From contig CALGAD010000107.1 in NCBI GenBank assembly GCA_937951955.1, forward strand, positions 1-64,000: 64,000 nucleotides of DNA. Reading direction: 5' to 3'. Made by a program: the position numbers and the translations under genes. The notes below the pieces were generated by a model that saw nothing but the letters and a program-made list of their open reading frames with translations, did not search any database and was not told the DNA's origin. The DNA is from an uncultured Bacillaceae bacterium. GTDB taxonomy: Bacteria; Bacillota; Bacilli; Bacillales; Caldibacillaceae. Shown here in pieces: positions 26,521 to 35,428 of the stretch. Numbering within the stretch: position 1 is the first letter of the stretch; each line of letters begins with the position of its first letter.

Positions 26521-26550
26521 GTGATCCTCACGATGAGGGTCACTTTTTTC
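26521..26550 (+). terminator. Terminator of yqgQ-glcK
   Basis: GTGATCCTCA (26521-26530) pairs with TGAGGGTCAC (26534-26543), including one G-U pair, and is followed by TTTTTT. Confidence 0.85.
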
Positions 26551-26654
26551 ATGAAACGATGAATTTCCTCCATAGCGCGCGGACTGGCAAAATTACTAAA
26601 TCGGTTCATATAGTTATAGAGAAACTGAAATGGCTGAAAAAAAGGGGGAACATT

Positions 26655-27854
26655 ATGGACATCGTAGTCCGCCCTGGGGATACATTTTGGTATTATAGCC
26701 AGGTATTTCAAATTCCGCTCGTTTTAATTGAAGATGCGAATGCCCATCTCAATCCGAATCATCTATCCATTGGCCAGCGGATTCGTATACCCGGTTACCG
26801 GAGAGTTCCGTATATTGTTCAACCGCTGGATACCTTTTGGAACATTGCCCGCATGTACCGGTTGCCACTGGATGCTCTGTATATTACGAATCCCGGTGTC
26901 AATCCGAACAATTTACAAACGGGCCAGGAAATCCATATTCCGGTAAGAGTTACTTCACCCGTTGTGATGGGGCAAAGGCCTTATGATTTTGCATCACTGG
27001 TAAGGGATTTACAAGATTTAGGAGAAATTTATCCATTTTTAAGGATACAATCGATCGGGACAAGTGTGTTAGGGAAGCCCCTTTATGAGATTCTCATCGG
27101 CAGGGGAGACCGGGTAATTCATTTTAACGGCTCTTTTCATGCTAATGAATGGATTACGACTTCGGTTGTGATGAAAATATTAAATACGTATGTGCTTGCC
27201 CTAACGACGAATGCGCCCATTCGTGGTGTCGAGACACTACCTCTTTACTTGAACAATACGATTTCCATTGTACCGATGGTTAATCCCGATGGCGTCGATC
27301 TCGTCTTGCATGGACCACCTGCCGAAAGAAAGGAAGAGATTCTGGCAATCAACAGGGGAAGTTACGACTTCTCGCGCTGGAAAGCGAATATTCGTGGTGT
27401 TGATTTAAATAAACAATATCCAGCGAACTGGGAAATCGAAAAGGAGAGAAAAGAACCGCAACAACCCGCACCACGGGATTTTCCCGGTGATAGCCCATTA
27501 ACAGAACCGGAAGCGATTGCCATGGCACGGCTTGCACAAACCAGGCAATTCAGTCAACTTTATGCCTTCCATACGCAAGGAAAGGAATTTTATTGGGGAT
27601 ACGAAGGTCTGGAGCCGCCGGAATCCGAACAGATAGCCAGAGAAATTGCTAGAGTCAGTGGCTATAAATCCATTCGCTATCTTGATAGCCATGCTGGTTA
27701 TCGAGACTGGTTTATCCAAATCTACCGCCGACCGGGTTTTACGATGGAACTCGGCTTTGGAGTAAATCCTCTACCTCTGGATCAATTCCCTGAAATGTAC
27801 GAGGCAATGCTCGGTGTTTTTCTCGTAGCCCTCTTACAAGAATCCCCTTTATAA
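26655..27854 (+). CDS. yqgT: LysM-containing M14 zinc carboxypeptidase (endopeptidase I-like)
   Basis: This is a peptidoglycan-peptide hydrolase of the gamma-D-glutamyl-meso-diaminopimelate peptidase type. It has 399 residues. Two LysM repeats lie at about 2-47 and 51-97 (VRPGDTFWYYSQVF, VQPLDTFWNIARMY). The M14 domain runs from about 110 to the end with zinc ligands His162 and Glu165 (HANEW) and a third His in AFHTQG. The catalytic Glu is probably that of MELGFG. There is no signal peptide, as in known endopeptidase I of spore formers. ATG 26655 follows AAAGGGGGAAC. Confidence 0.9.
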   Translation: MDIVVRPGDTFWYYSQVFQIPLVLIEDANAHLNPNHLSIGQRIRIPGYRRVPYIVQPLDTFWNIARMYRLPLDALYITNPGVNPNNLQTGQEIHIPVRVTSPVVMGQRPYDFASLVRDLQDLGEIYPFLRIQSIGTSVLGKPLYEILIGRGDRVIHFNGSFHANEWITTSVVMKILNTYVLALTTNAPIRGVETLPLYLNNTISIVPMVNPDGVDLVLHGPPAERKEEILAINRGSYDFSRWKANIRGVDLNKQYPANWEIEKERKEPQQPAPRDFPGDSPLTEPEAIAMARLAQTRQFSQLYAFHTQGKEFYWGYEGLEPPESEQIAREIARVSGYKSIRYLDSHAGYRDWFIQIYRRPGFTMELGFGVNPLPLDQFPEMYEAMLGVFLVALLQESPL

Positions 27855-27896
27855 AAGGTGAAACATGTTTTTGTCCATTGTCGCTATTCGTCTGTT

Positions 27897-27926
27897 TTGT
27901 CCGCTGCTATATTTTTGTGATATAAT
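27897..27926 (+). promoter_or_regulatory. SigA promoter with extended -10, upstream of yqgU
   Basis: TTGTCC (27897-27902), an 18-bp spacer and TATAAT (27921-27926) preceded by TGA make an extended -10 promoter. It is 150 bp before yqgU, leaving a leader of about 140 nt in which I see no known riboswitch. Confidence 0.65.
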
Positions 27927-28076
27927 AAGTGTTGTCCACACCCCTTTTACTAAATTTACCCACATTTTCCAAGCCACACTTATGGCTTCTATTTTTTTCA
28001 TCCCATCTTTTGAATTCTATGAAACATTTCCTTGATTCATCCGTCTGTTAAGATAGAGCGTTATAGGAGGAGTGCG

Positions 28077-29228
28077 ATGAAAAAAGGTTTTTATCTGAGA
28101 ATATTATTCTTTTTACTGATTACAATCCTTATCTTATCAGGCTGCCAGGATAAAAATCATATGGAACATGAGGATTCGAATAACCATTCACAAATTAAAG
28201 TACAGCAGGAGAATCGTTCGAATCAATCCTCATTAAACCGTTCGGTCACTCCTCTTTCTGTTGATATGAATACTTTTCAATTCATTATCGGTTGGCTGAA
28301 TGAATACGAGATCTTGATTTATGATTTTTTTGATCAACAAGCGCACCTTTCTTCGTATCATGTTTTAACGGGTGAAACGGATGAGTTTCTCTCAATCGAT
28401 GACCGGATTATTACCGCCCAGTTAAGTCCTTCGCGCAACTATTTATTCATTCATACCTCCCGATCTCCTTATGAAGCACAACTCGATATATATGATACGC
28501 AGACGAAAGAAAAAGTGAGTGGCACGACGATCGAATCTCGCGAAATTCATTATACCTGGAATCCGCATAACGAAAAGAAAATTTTAATTACCGCCTTTTA
28601 CGAGGATTGGACGTATACGATGTACATTTTTGATTTTAATCAGGAAACCTTGACCCCAATCGAAGTTCCTCAGCCCTTTGCCACCTGGTGCGGAGAGTCC
28701 GACTTGTTAATTTTAAACTGGAATGTTAATGAGCCTGATTTAACAGCACCGCTAGTGAAAATTTCTGGAGGAGAGCAAAAACCGGTACTTGATGGAGAAG
28801 AGTTTTTCCATTTTGATGGTACAAAAAATGTTTTTCTCGGTTTAAAAGCGGAAAAAGAAAGTCCTGTCATGGGGGAAATGACCGTGTACAATACAGAGTT
28901 GAAAAAACTTTTTTCCTCGCCGATCAATCTATTAACTAATTATTCCAGTTGGGTCATTCCGTTTTATGAAATGATCAATGAAAATTTACTCTTCATTATT
29001 GAACCGAAATCGAGCGGAATCGCTGATAACTACCAGGAAGGTTTTCAATTTGTCAAGTGGAATCTTCCAGCGGGAGAAAAAGAAGTCGTTGTAGAAATAG
29101 AGGATTATGGACCGGTTGATTGTTCACCGAAAGGCGAAATATGTCTTGTCGGTTACCAAAAGGAGAACATTGTGAATCTCATCGAGAAAAAAATTGAACC
29201 CTTTCTCATTTTTAGTGAAGAAAACTAA
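28077..29228 (+). CDS. yqgU: YqgU-like lipoprotein
   Basis: This is a predicted lipoprotein of 383 residues. The signal peptide (about 1-22) ends in the lipobox LSGC. The mature part has repeated beta-strand units with WNPH- and SPSRNY-type motifs that suggest a beta-propeller fold. Position after yqgT matches B. subtilis YqgU. Function unknown; it acts outside the membrane. ATG follows TAGGAGGAGTGCG. Confidence 0.8.
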   Translation: MKKGFYLRILFFLLITILILSGCQDKNHMEHEDSNNHSQIKVQQENRSNQSSLNRSVTPLSVDMNTFQFIIGWLNEYEILIYDFFDQQAHLSSYHVLTGETDEFLSIDDRIITAQLSPSRNYLFIHTSRSPYEAQLDIYDTQTKEKVSGTTIESREIHYTWNPHNEKKILITAFYEDWTYTMYIFDFNQETLTPIEVPQPFATWCGESDLLILNWNVNEPDLTAPLVKISGGEQKPVLDGEEFFHFDGTKNVFLGLKAEKESPVMGEMTVYNTELKKLFSSPINLLTNYSSWVIPFYEMINENLLFIIEPKSSGIADNYQEGFQFVKWNLPAGEKEVVVEIEDYGPVDCSPKGEICLVGYQKENIVNLIEKKIEPFLIFSEEN

Positions 29229-29254
29229 AAGACAGATGTCAGCACATCTGTCTT
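29229..29254 (-). terminator. Terminator between yqgU and yqgW
   Basis: AAGACAGATGT (29229-29239) pairs with ACATCTGTCTT (29244-29254). Read on the minus strand it is followed by TTTAG, so it fits yqgW best; it may also slow plus-strand transcription. Confidence 0.75.
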
Positions 29255-29260
29255 CCCTCA

Positions 29261-29464
29261 TTACAAGAAATAAATAAAGCCAACTTCTTGTGGATAACCA
29301 GACTTCACCAATGTCATGATGGTAAAAAAGCCGAATACAGCAACCGTTAGTATGGAGAGCACAAGTCCTAGATAATTTTTATTTTTAAAAGTAGAATACG
29401 TAGAATACAACGCCAGCAATGTAATTAATCCCGTAATGATAACAAAGCCAGCTTTAAAAGCCAT
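29261..29464 (-). CDS. yqgW: YqgW-like small membrane protein (DUF2759)
   Basis: This 67-residue protein has two membrane helices (about 5-24 and 30-52) with a short KNKN loop between them. It matches B. subtilis YqgW in size and place. GAGGAGGATGAGAG precedes the start on the minus strand. Function unknown. Confidence 0.8.
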   Translation of the reverse strand: MAFKAGFVIITGLITLLALYSTYSTFKNKNYLGLVLSILTVAVFGFFTIMTLVKSGYPQEVGFIYFL

Positions 29465-29629
29465 CTCTCATCCTCCTCATTTGTTCGTTATTATTTTAAT
29501 AGAAAGAAAATTCGTCCTATTTTATTTTACCTGTAAATGGGGGCGCTGTCGAGGAAAATTCATTCCTTGTTGCCTGGCGTTTGCAAATTTGTGTAAAATA
29601 AAAAAGAATAATGATACGAGGTGATCGTT

Positions 29630-30256
29630 TTGCACTGGTTACAAATTCCGCTCGGGGCCTTGCAGACAAACTGCTATGTGCTCTTTCATGGAGAAGTTTG
29701 CTTAATTATTGACCCGGGTGGTGAAGGAGAGAAATTAATCGACTGGCTCAAGAATAATAACAAGAAACCACTCGCGATATTATTGACCCATACTCATTTT
29801 GATCATATTGGCGCCGTCGATTTATTGCGAGAACACTATCAAATTCCCGTTTACGTACATAGAAAAGAAGAAGACTGGCTAGAAAATCCTCTAATGAATG
29901 GGTCCGCGCTCTTTTTCCCTGACCGGCCCTTAACGGTGAAGAAGGCGGATAAAATCATTGAACAAGAAGGAAAGCTGTCAATTGGACCGTTTCAAATAAA
30001 AGTATTCGAGACGCCGGGACACTCGCCAGGAAGCATTTCATTTTACCTTGAAGAAAAGGATGTCCTTTTTGCTGGTGATACGTTGTTTTATGGCAGTATC
30101 GGCAGAACGGATTTACCAGGTGGCAGTATGGAACAATTATTGCAAGCGATAAAAACGAAAATTTTCACATTACCAGAGAAAACGACGGTTTTACCTGGAC
30201 ATGGACCGGAAACAACCGTTATAAGAGAAAAGCAATACAATCCGTTTTTCCAATGA
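29630..30256 (+). CDS. yqgX: Metallo-beta-lactamase fold hydrolase (YqgX)
   Basis: This is a glyoxalase II-like zinc hydrolase whose substrate is not known. It has 208 residues. Zinc motifs are THTHFDH (HxHxDH), TPGHSPGS, AGDTLF and PGHGPET. The TTG start at 29630 (MHWLQIPLG) fits ACGAGGTGAT five bases upstream; GTG 29621 lies within that site. It probably detoxifies thiol adducts, but this is inferred from the family only. Confidence 0.9.
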   Translation: MHWLQIPLGALQTNCYVLFHGEVCLIIDPGGEGEKLIDWLKNNNKKPLAILLTHTHFDHIGAVDLLREHYQIPVYVHRKEEDWLENPLMNGSALFFPDRPLTVKKADKIIEQEGKLSIGPFQIKVFETPGHSPGSISFYLEEKDVLFAGDTLFYGSIGRTDLPGGSMEQLLQAIKTKIFTLPEKTTVLPGHGPETTVIREKQYNPFFQ

Positions 30257-30267
30257 ATAAACACAAA

Positions 30268-30335
30268 AAAACTTTCCCGAAAACTGTGTAGCCAGAATCG
30301 CTGAATCGTTACATAGAAATCGGGAAAGTTTTTTA
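30268..30335 (+). terminator. Long-range hairpin between yqgX and yqgY
   Basis: AAAACTTTCCCGA (30268-30280) pairs with TCGGGAAAGTTTT (30320-30332) around a 39-nt loop and is flanked by A and T runs. It probably terminates both convergent genes. Confidence 0.75.
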
Positions 30336-30360
30336 TGTATTTTTCGGAATGCATGATGGC

Positions 30361-30588
30361 TCAGGTCATAAAAAAGGCTGTGTAAACACTGAATGCGACG
30401 AAAAAGACCGTAAGATAGGCACCGAAAATATACATGTACATTCGCTCGGATAAGCGTAAATAACCTAAAAGTAGAAAAAATCCTGTTTGTGCTAGAAAGA
30501 TGAATCCCATTATTGGATATTTCCCGGCGAAAAACATGGCGCTAAATACAGCTGTCCAGAAGCCGAGTACGCGGAACATCCGATCCAA
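30361..30588 (-). CDS. yqgY: YqgY-like small membrane protein (DUF2626)
   Basis: This 75-residue hydrophobic protein has three short membrane segments and basic loops. It matches the DUF2626 family and the position of B. subtilis YqgY. The TTG start at 30588 is placed seven bases after GGGGGA. Function unknown. Confidence 0.8.
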   Translation of the reverse strand: MDRMFRVLGFWTAVFSAMFFAGKYPIMGFIFLAQTGFFLLLGYLRLSERMYMYIFGAYLTVFFVAFSVYTAFFMT

Positions 30589-30673
30589 TGTGCAATCCCC
30601 CTTTGTTCACCCCTTATTGTACTATTTCCATTATAATGATTGTTCGTAAAATTGTAAACTATAACAAAAGGGT

Positions 30674-31372
30674 TTACACGAGTTGCACGCGATAGGAACA
30701 AGATTCACAGCCCTGGAACATGTTCTCCGTGCTGACAATTTCATATTCGCCAAATAATGATTCTAGTAAACCTTTAATAAAGGCGACGTGCATTCGACAC
30801 GTTTCATCCGGATGTTCCCTGGCCACTTCTTTAAAGGGACAGTTGTAAACGTAAAGCTGAAACTGCTCGCCATTTTCCCGAATATAAATATCGGGATAGA
30901 ATCCGAGAAGCTGGGCTGTTTCTTTTAAAATATCGATTTTTTGCTCGATTGTGATCGCATCTTTTAATACGTTCTTATCATTCAATTGTTTTTCCATCAA
31001 TTCTTTGCCGTATTCATAACCTGTATCATATAACGCTTTTTCTCCTCTAGGTCCCATCTTTAACATGCTTTCGAGAGCAATTTTTGCCAGAAGGCGATAA
31101 TCCCGAAAAGGAAAGCTTAATTCAACCACATCTTCCGATAGGCGATAAATGCGGCTCGGTCTACCCCCGCGGCCGGTTTTCTGATTTTCTGATTTTAACA
31201 TGCCGACATCTTCTAATTTTGATAAATGAAGTCTCGCCACGTTCGGGTGGATATTAAATTCTTTAGCAATTTCTTTGACATTCACTTCTTTATGTTTTTT
31301 TGAAATATAATTGTAAATTGACAATCTAGTTGGATCCGATAAAACATTCGTAATTTTCAATATCTGTTCCAT
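30674..31372 (-). CDS. HTH transcriptional regulator with C-terminal cysteine cluster
   Basis: This is a DNA-binding regulator of 232 residues. The N-terminal winged helix (about 5-80: SDPTRLSIYNYI, VNVKEIAKEFNIHPNVARLHLSKLEDVGML) is ArsR/DeoR-like. The C-terminal half ends with Cys178, Cys192, Cys222 and Cys225 (NCPFKEVAREHPDETC, GCESC). This layout recalls SufR-type iron-sulphur repressors, so it may sense an iron-sulphur cluster or zinc; the cofactor is an inference. The start at 31372 is chosen from AAAAGGGGTG on the minus strand. It is monocistronic, and the long empty region upstream may contain its targets. Confidence 0.82.
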   Translation of the reverse strand: MEQILKITNVLSDPTRLSIYNYISKKHKEVNVKEIAKEFNIHPNVARLHLSKLEDVGMLKSENQKTGRGGRPSRIYRLSEDVVELSFPFRDYRLLAKIALESMLKMGPRGEKALYDTGYEYGKELMEKQLNDKNVLKDAITIEQKIDILKETAQLLGFYPDIYIRENGEQFQLYVYNCPFKEVAREHPDETCRMHVAFIKGLLESLFGEYEIVSTENMFQGCESCSYRVQLV

Positions 31373-32235
31373 CGAAAGCACCCCTTTTACTTCTTTTTTA
31401 CTATTATAATATAGTTTTGCAACAAATTAATGAGGAAAATCTATAAAATCGCGTATTGTTAGAAATTGTTCACAATTTCACAAACTAATTGGTAAAATAT
31501 TTGATGGATTTATAGAAAGGTTGTGAAAAATATGATAACATTAATTAACTCGTTTTTAAGTTTACGTATGAACGACGTACTCAAAGAATAGAAACGTGTA
31601 ATTACTTCAAGATAATATATAAATAAAGTACATATTTTCTGGATGATCTGTTTTTTTTCCTTCCTTTCTCAGGTTTTACCAGATCGGAAATATATTTACT
31701 ATAAAACCCCATGCATGGTCAGGGAATGGAAATCCTGGCATTTTATGCATGGCTTTCTTCGTTCCTGTAATTTTTAGCACGTTATTTATTCACTTAGCAA
31801 ATGGTAAGAAACAGAGGGGAGCGAATAATAACAAGGTAAGTCAAGATTGTGTTTTGAATTTATCGCTGCTTGGCTGTTGTTCATTATTTGTCCCATTATT
31901 AATTGTGGCAGGGATCTCATCATTTACTTGGAAGACCGCCCGAAATTCCCGGTTCAAAATTTATCATTTTGGCTTGTTAAGCAGTACACGAATAGCATAG
32001 GTTTTTACGGATACACAATTTTACTATCTAATATGAACACTATTACGAGCGGCGCTGCAGCGGTGCCGACAATGGGAAAAGGGAAAATAGAAAAGATAAA
32101 AATTTCAAAATCTGGTCGTTTTATTTTTCCTTCATTCACAAGAAACGTTAACTCGGGAAAATTTTATGATGTTGGGAAGGATTTTCGCGTTTTTTGTCGA
32201 ATACAATATGCGAAATGAAAAAAGGGAGTGAAGGC
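31373..32235. other. 863-bp region without a convincing gene
   Basis: No long frame here has both a ribosome site and recognisable protein sequence. A 19-codon frame (31532-31591, beginning MITLINSF) has AAAGG upstream and a possible promoter TTCACA (31469), 18 bp, TAAAAT (31493). Overlapping frames from 31749 to 32218 are hydrophobic in part but show no family motif. The comG promoter must lie near the right end; I could not find a clear pair of ComK AT-boxes (AAAA-N5-TTTT). Confidence 0.5.
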
Positions 32236-33324
32236 ATGTCGATCCCAGCCATCGAAAATCACGTGCATGCCGTGCTGGAACAGGCAATCAACTCCCGTGC
32301 AACGGATATTCATTTTTTCCCCAAAGAAAATCGGGTTGAAGTCTACTTCCGAATCGCCCATCGTCTGATTAAAAAGTTTCATTTTCCTCCTGATATTGCA
32401 GAACGGATGATTACGTTCTTGAAATTTAAAGCGGCGATGGATATCGGTGAGAAACGAAGGCCACAAAATGGCTCTTTTTCAACAATCATTGCCGGTAAAC
32501 GGTACGGACTTCGCCTATCCACCTTACCATCCTTCTATCTGGAAAGTCTGGTCATCCGCATCATTCCCCATGAAGATTATCTACCTCTCGAACAATTATC
32601 CTTATTTCCGCACGCGAAAAGACGATTACTATCTTTGCTAAACTTTTCTCATGGTCTTCTTATTTTCACGGGACCGACCGGTTCCGGGAAAACAACAACT
32701 TTATATTCTTTATTGCGCTATGCCTCAGAAAAATTGGGGCGAAATGTGATCACCTTAGAAGATCCGGTAGAAAAAAATCATGAAAATCTCCTGCAAATCC
32801 AGGTTAATGAAAAGGCAGGTTTGACTTATAGCACCGGTTTGAAGGCGATTTTACGTCATGACCCGGATCTCATTATGGTCGGAGAAATCCGTGATGCGGA
32901 AACAGCCCGCATTGCTGTACGGGCAGCGCTGACTGGACATCTCGTTTTAACGACGATGCATACGAAAAATGCAGAAGGTGCTTTATATCGTCTGCTGGAA
33001 TTTGGCGTCACGTATGAAGAAATGGCCCAGTCCATTATCGGGATTACCGCACAGCGTCTTGTCGAGCTCGTCTGTCCATTTTGCCATGCCATGACATGTC
33101 CAAAGGAGTGTCCGAATTTGCGTCTGACTGCTGTATTTGAACTTCTTTACGGAAAGGCTTTAGAGGAAACATTGCTTCAGATAAAAGGAGAAAAAACTTC
33201 TCCTCGCTATCCCCGTTTAAAAGATGTGATAGCGAAAGGGATAGCCCTCGGCTTTATTAAGGAAAAAGAATATCGAAAATGGGTGCATGCTCTTGATGAA
33301 GAAACAATGGCTGAAAGCAAATGA
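32236..33324 (+). CDS. comGA: Competence pilus ATPase ComGA
   Basis: This is the secretion-type ATPase that powers assembly of the DNA-uptake pseudopilus on the inner membrane face. It has 362 residues. Walker A is GPTGSGKTTT; the Asp box and Walker B include LEDPVE and HDPDLIMVGEIRD; the His box is TTMHTKNA. A C-terminal cysteine motif CPFCHAMTCPKEC may bind zinc. The start at 32236 follows GGGAGTGAAGGC. It heads a seven-gene operon with overlapping genes. Confidence 0.95.
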   Translation: MSIPAIENHVHAVLEQAINSRATDIHFFPKENRVEVYFRIAHRLIKKFHFPPDIAERMITFLKFKAAMDIGEKRRPQNGSFSTIIAGKRYGLRLSTLPSFYLESLVIRIIPHEDYLPLEQLSLFPHAKRRLLSLLNFSHGLLIFTGPTGSGKTTTLYSLLRYASEKLGRNVITLEDPVEKNHENLLQIQVNEKAGLTYSTGLKAILRHDPDLIMVGEIRDAETARIAVRAALTGHLVLTTMHTKNAEGALYRLLEFGVTYEEMAQSIIGITAQRLVELVCPFCHAMTCPKECPNLRLTAVFELLYGKALEETLLQIKGEKTSPRYPRLKDVIAKGIALGFIKEKEYRKWVHALDEETMAESK

Positions 33325-34327
33325 GGCGGTGTTTTTAAAACGATTAGGACGCTTGTTACAAGAAGGATATTCTTTGGATCAAGCGGTTCAATTTTTATCG
33401 ATCCAATTGGCGGATAAAAACGGTGAGCCAATCGATACGGCCTTTCAGGGACCGTTGAGCAGGGGAGAACCCTTTTATCAAATTTTATCTTCCCTCGGGT
33501 TTCATCCGACCGCCGTTAGTTTCTCATATTATGGTGAAAACAACGGGCAACTTGCAGCGATGCTAGAAACGGCCGGGGATATTTTACAAAAAAACCGGAA
33601 AATAAAAAGGAAATTAGCAAAAATCTTATCCTATCCGACTTTCCTCATTTTTTTTACGTTCGTGATGATGATTCTTTTCCAGTCCATCATCCTTCCCCAA
33701 TTTCAGTCTTTGTACAGCTCCTTTTCTGTTGAACCAAACGGATTTTTACGCCTTCTTTTGTGGTTAAACGTACACTCCTCAGCACTTATGATTTCCATAA
33801 TTTTATTCTGCATTTTCAGCTACCTAATATACCGTCGCTGGTGGCTTGCGATCACCCCTTTTAATAAACAGGTGATCTTGTCTCGATTGCCGCTTGCAGG
33901 TAGCCTGGTTCGCTACTGGAATACGTATTATTTTTCTTTTCATTTAAGTGAATTGTTAAAGAATGGAATTTCCCTCGGAGATTGTTTAGAGCTCTTATCC
34001 GGGGATCCGCAGAAAACGGATTTATCGATGGCCATCACCAGGATTCGCAACGTATTACTTACCGGGAAAGATTTTCATGAAGCTTGTCAAGTAATTCCAT
34101 ACTGGCGCAAGGAGCTCGCAAAGATTATTCATCACGGCGATATTTCCGGCACGTTAGATCGGGAACTCTTCAATTACAGTCATCATTGTCTGGATATGTT
34201 ATTTGAAAAAATCGAGAGGTATACGCAAGTTTTACAGCCAGTCGTATTTAGCCTCATCGGTCTTTTCATCATCATTTTGTATATTTCCATCTTACTGCCG
34301 ACTTTTCAAATTATCGGCAATATTTAA
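33287..34327 (+). CDS. comGB: Competence pilus membrane platform protein ComGB
   Basis: This is the type II secretion F-type membrane platform on which the pseudopilus is built. It has 346 residues, with two T2SF cytoplasmic domains (FLKRLGRLLQEGYSLDQAV and its C-terminal copy FHLSELLKNGISLGDCLELL) and three membrane helices. It overlaps comGA by 38 bp. The start is ATG 33287 or ATG 33296; neither has a strong ribosome site, which fits coupled translation. Confidence 0.92.
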   Translation: MLLMKKQWLKANEAVFLKRLGRLLQEGYSLDQAVQFLSIQLADKNGEPIDTAFQGPLSRGEPFYQILSSLGFHPTAVSFSYYGENNGQLAAMLETAGDILQKNRKIKRKLAKILSYPTFLIFFTFVMMILFQSIILPQFQSLYSSFSVEPNGFLRLLLWLNVHSSALMISIILFCIFSYLIYRRWWLAITPFNKQVILSRLPLAGSLVRYWNTYYFSFHLSELLKNGISLGDCLELLSGDPQKTDLSMAITRIRNVLLTGKDFHEACQVIPYWRKELAKIIHHGDISGTLDRELFNYSHHCLDMLFEKIERYTQVLQPVVFSLIGLFIIILYISILLPTFQIIGNI

Positions 34328-34341
34328 GGAGGAGATGTCTG

Positions 34342-34644
34342 ATGAAAAACGAGAAAGGATTTACTTTGGTGGAAATGATGATCGTCCTTTTAATCATTTC
34401 GATTTTATTGTTAATTACGATTCCGAACGTAACGAAACATAATAGGAGCATTCAAGATAAAGGATGTGAAGCTTTAGTTCATATGGTGGAATCGCAAGTT
34501 CAGGCATATCAAATCGATCAAAATACGACTCCTGCATCGATTGAGGTATTAATTGAACAAGGTTATCTGGAAGATCAGCCCAAATGTCCCGATGGCCGGT
34601 CGGTAACGGTCACGAATGGTCAAGTATTCGTATCCGGAAGTTAG
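34342..34644 (+). CDS. comGC: Major competence pseudopilin ComGC
   Basis: This is the main subunit of the DNA-uptake pseudopilus. It has 100 residues. The prepilin leader MKNEKG is followed by the class III cleavage motif G|FTLVEMMIVL, with Glu at mature position 5. Two cysteines (GCEAL, PKCPDG) could form the stabilising disulphide. The ribosome site is AAGGAGGAGATGTCTG. Processing by the peptidase ComC, not in this window, is expected. Confidence 0.95.
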   Translation: MKNEKGFTLVEMMIVLLIISILLLITIPNVTKHNRSIQDKGCEALVHMVESQVQAYQIDQNTTPASIEVLIEQGYLEDQPKCPDGRSVTVTNGQVFVSGS

Positions 34645-34653
34645 GTGTTTGTC

Positions 34654-35097
34654 GTGGGAATGAATAGCAATGAAAAAGGATTTACTTTGTTGGAGATGTT
34701 AGTCGTCCTTGCGATTTTGTTCATCATTGTATTTTGTATTTTTCCCCTTAACTTTTCCTTGCAAGAAAAAATACAGGAAGATCATTTCCTCAACATTCTT
34801 AAACGAGACCTTTATTATGGCCACACGTATGCCATCACCAATCAAAAAAACGTTACCTTCATGTACCGGTGGGAGGAGAATAGCTATGATTTACGCGTTC
34901 ACAATCAACCGATTTTAAAGCGAAAATTGCCGGAAGAAATTTCCTTCCGGCCATCACAGGATATGAATCGATTTTCTTTTCACCCTAACGGCAATATAAG
35001 TAATTTCGGAACATTGACTTTTTATGTGGGGAACAAAAAATACAAAGTGATCTTTACCATCGGCAAGGGGCGATTCCGCATTGAAAAGGAAATATAA
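34654..35097 (+). CDS. comGD: Minor pseudopilin ComGD
   Basis: This is a minor pseudopilin of the competence pilus, with leader NEKG and core G|FTLLEMLVVLAILF. It has 147 residues from GTG 34654, which suits TTAGGTG; ATG 34660 and GTG 34645 are alternatives. The gene begins ten bases after the comGC stop. Confidence 0.88.
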   Translation: MGMNSNEKGFTLLEMLVVLAILFIIVFCIFPLNFSLQEKIQEDHFLNILKRDLYYGHTYAITNQKNVTFMYRWEENSYDLRVHNQPILKRKLPEEISFRPSQDMNRFSFHPNGNISNFGTLTFYVGNKKYKVIFTIGKGRFRIEKEI

Positions 35098-35428
35098 CAC
35101 GTTTATCCGTAATAATGGCAGCGTTTATGTGGAACTACTTGTCGCTTTTTTCGGATGGGTTATTCTTTTATCGACTGTAATTCCAGCATTTTTCCATATT
35201 CAATTAGAAAGGAAAAACTTACTAATCGAACATGAAGCCCGGGAAATTTTAGCTGAACAATATATCAAATGGTCCCTCGCGGAGCCGATAGACCGAATAA
35301 AGGAGGGGAAGTATATTCCTTCCTACGAAATTACCAACCAGCAGGAAAAGAATTATCCAACTATTTGTGTCACTTATCAAGACGTTAAAAACTCACCCAA
35401 ACAGATTTGTCAAAACCAATTCCGCTAG
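35081..35428 (+). CDS. comGE: Minor pseudopilin ComGE
   Basis: This is a minor pilin-like competence protein of 115 residues. The hydrophobic N-terminal helix (GSVYVELLVAFFGWVILLSTVI) has a degenerate leader, with the conserved Glu present. The TTG start at 35081 is preceded by AAGGGGCGA at a good distance. It overlaps comGD by 17 bp and comGF by up to 62 bp. Confidence 0.83.
   Translation: MKRKYNTFIRNNGSVYVELLVAFFGWVILLSTVIPAFFHIQLERKNLLIEHEAREILAEQYIKWSLAEPIDRIKEGKYIPSYEITNQQEKNYPTICVTYQDVKNSPKQICQNQFR

Noticed and set aside
31749..32218. Overlapping hydrophobic open frames as genes
   Set aside because: They lack ribosome sites and family motifs and overlap each other in different frames.
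32080..32235. ComK boxes upstream of comGA
   Set aside because: A- and T-runs are present, but none has the AAAA-N5-TTTT spacing in a pair; in such AT-rich DNA this is not supportable.
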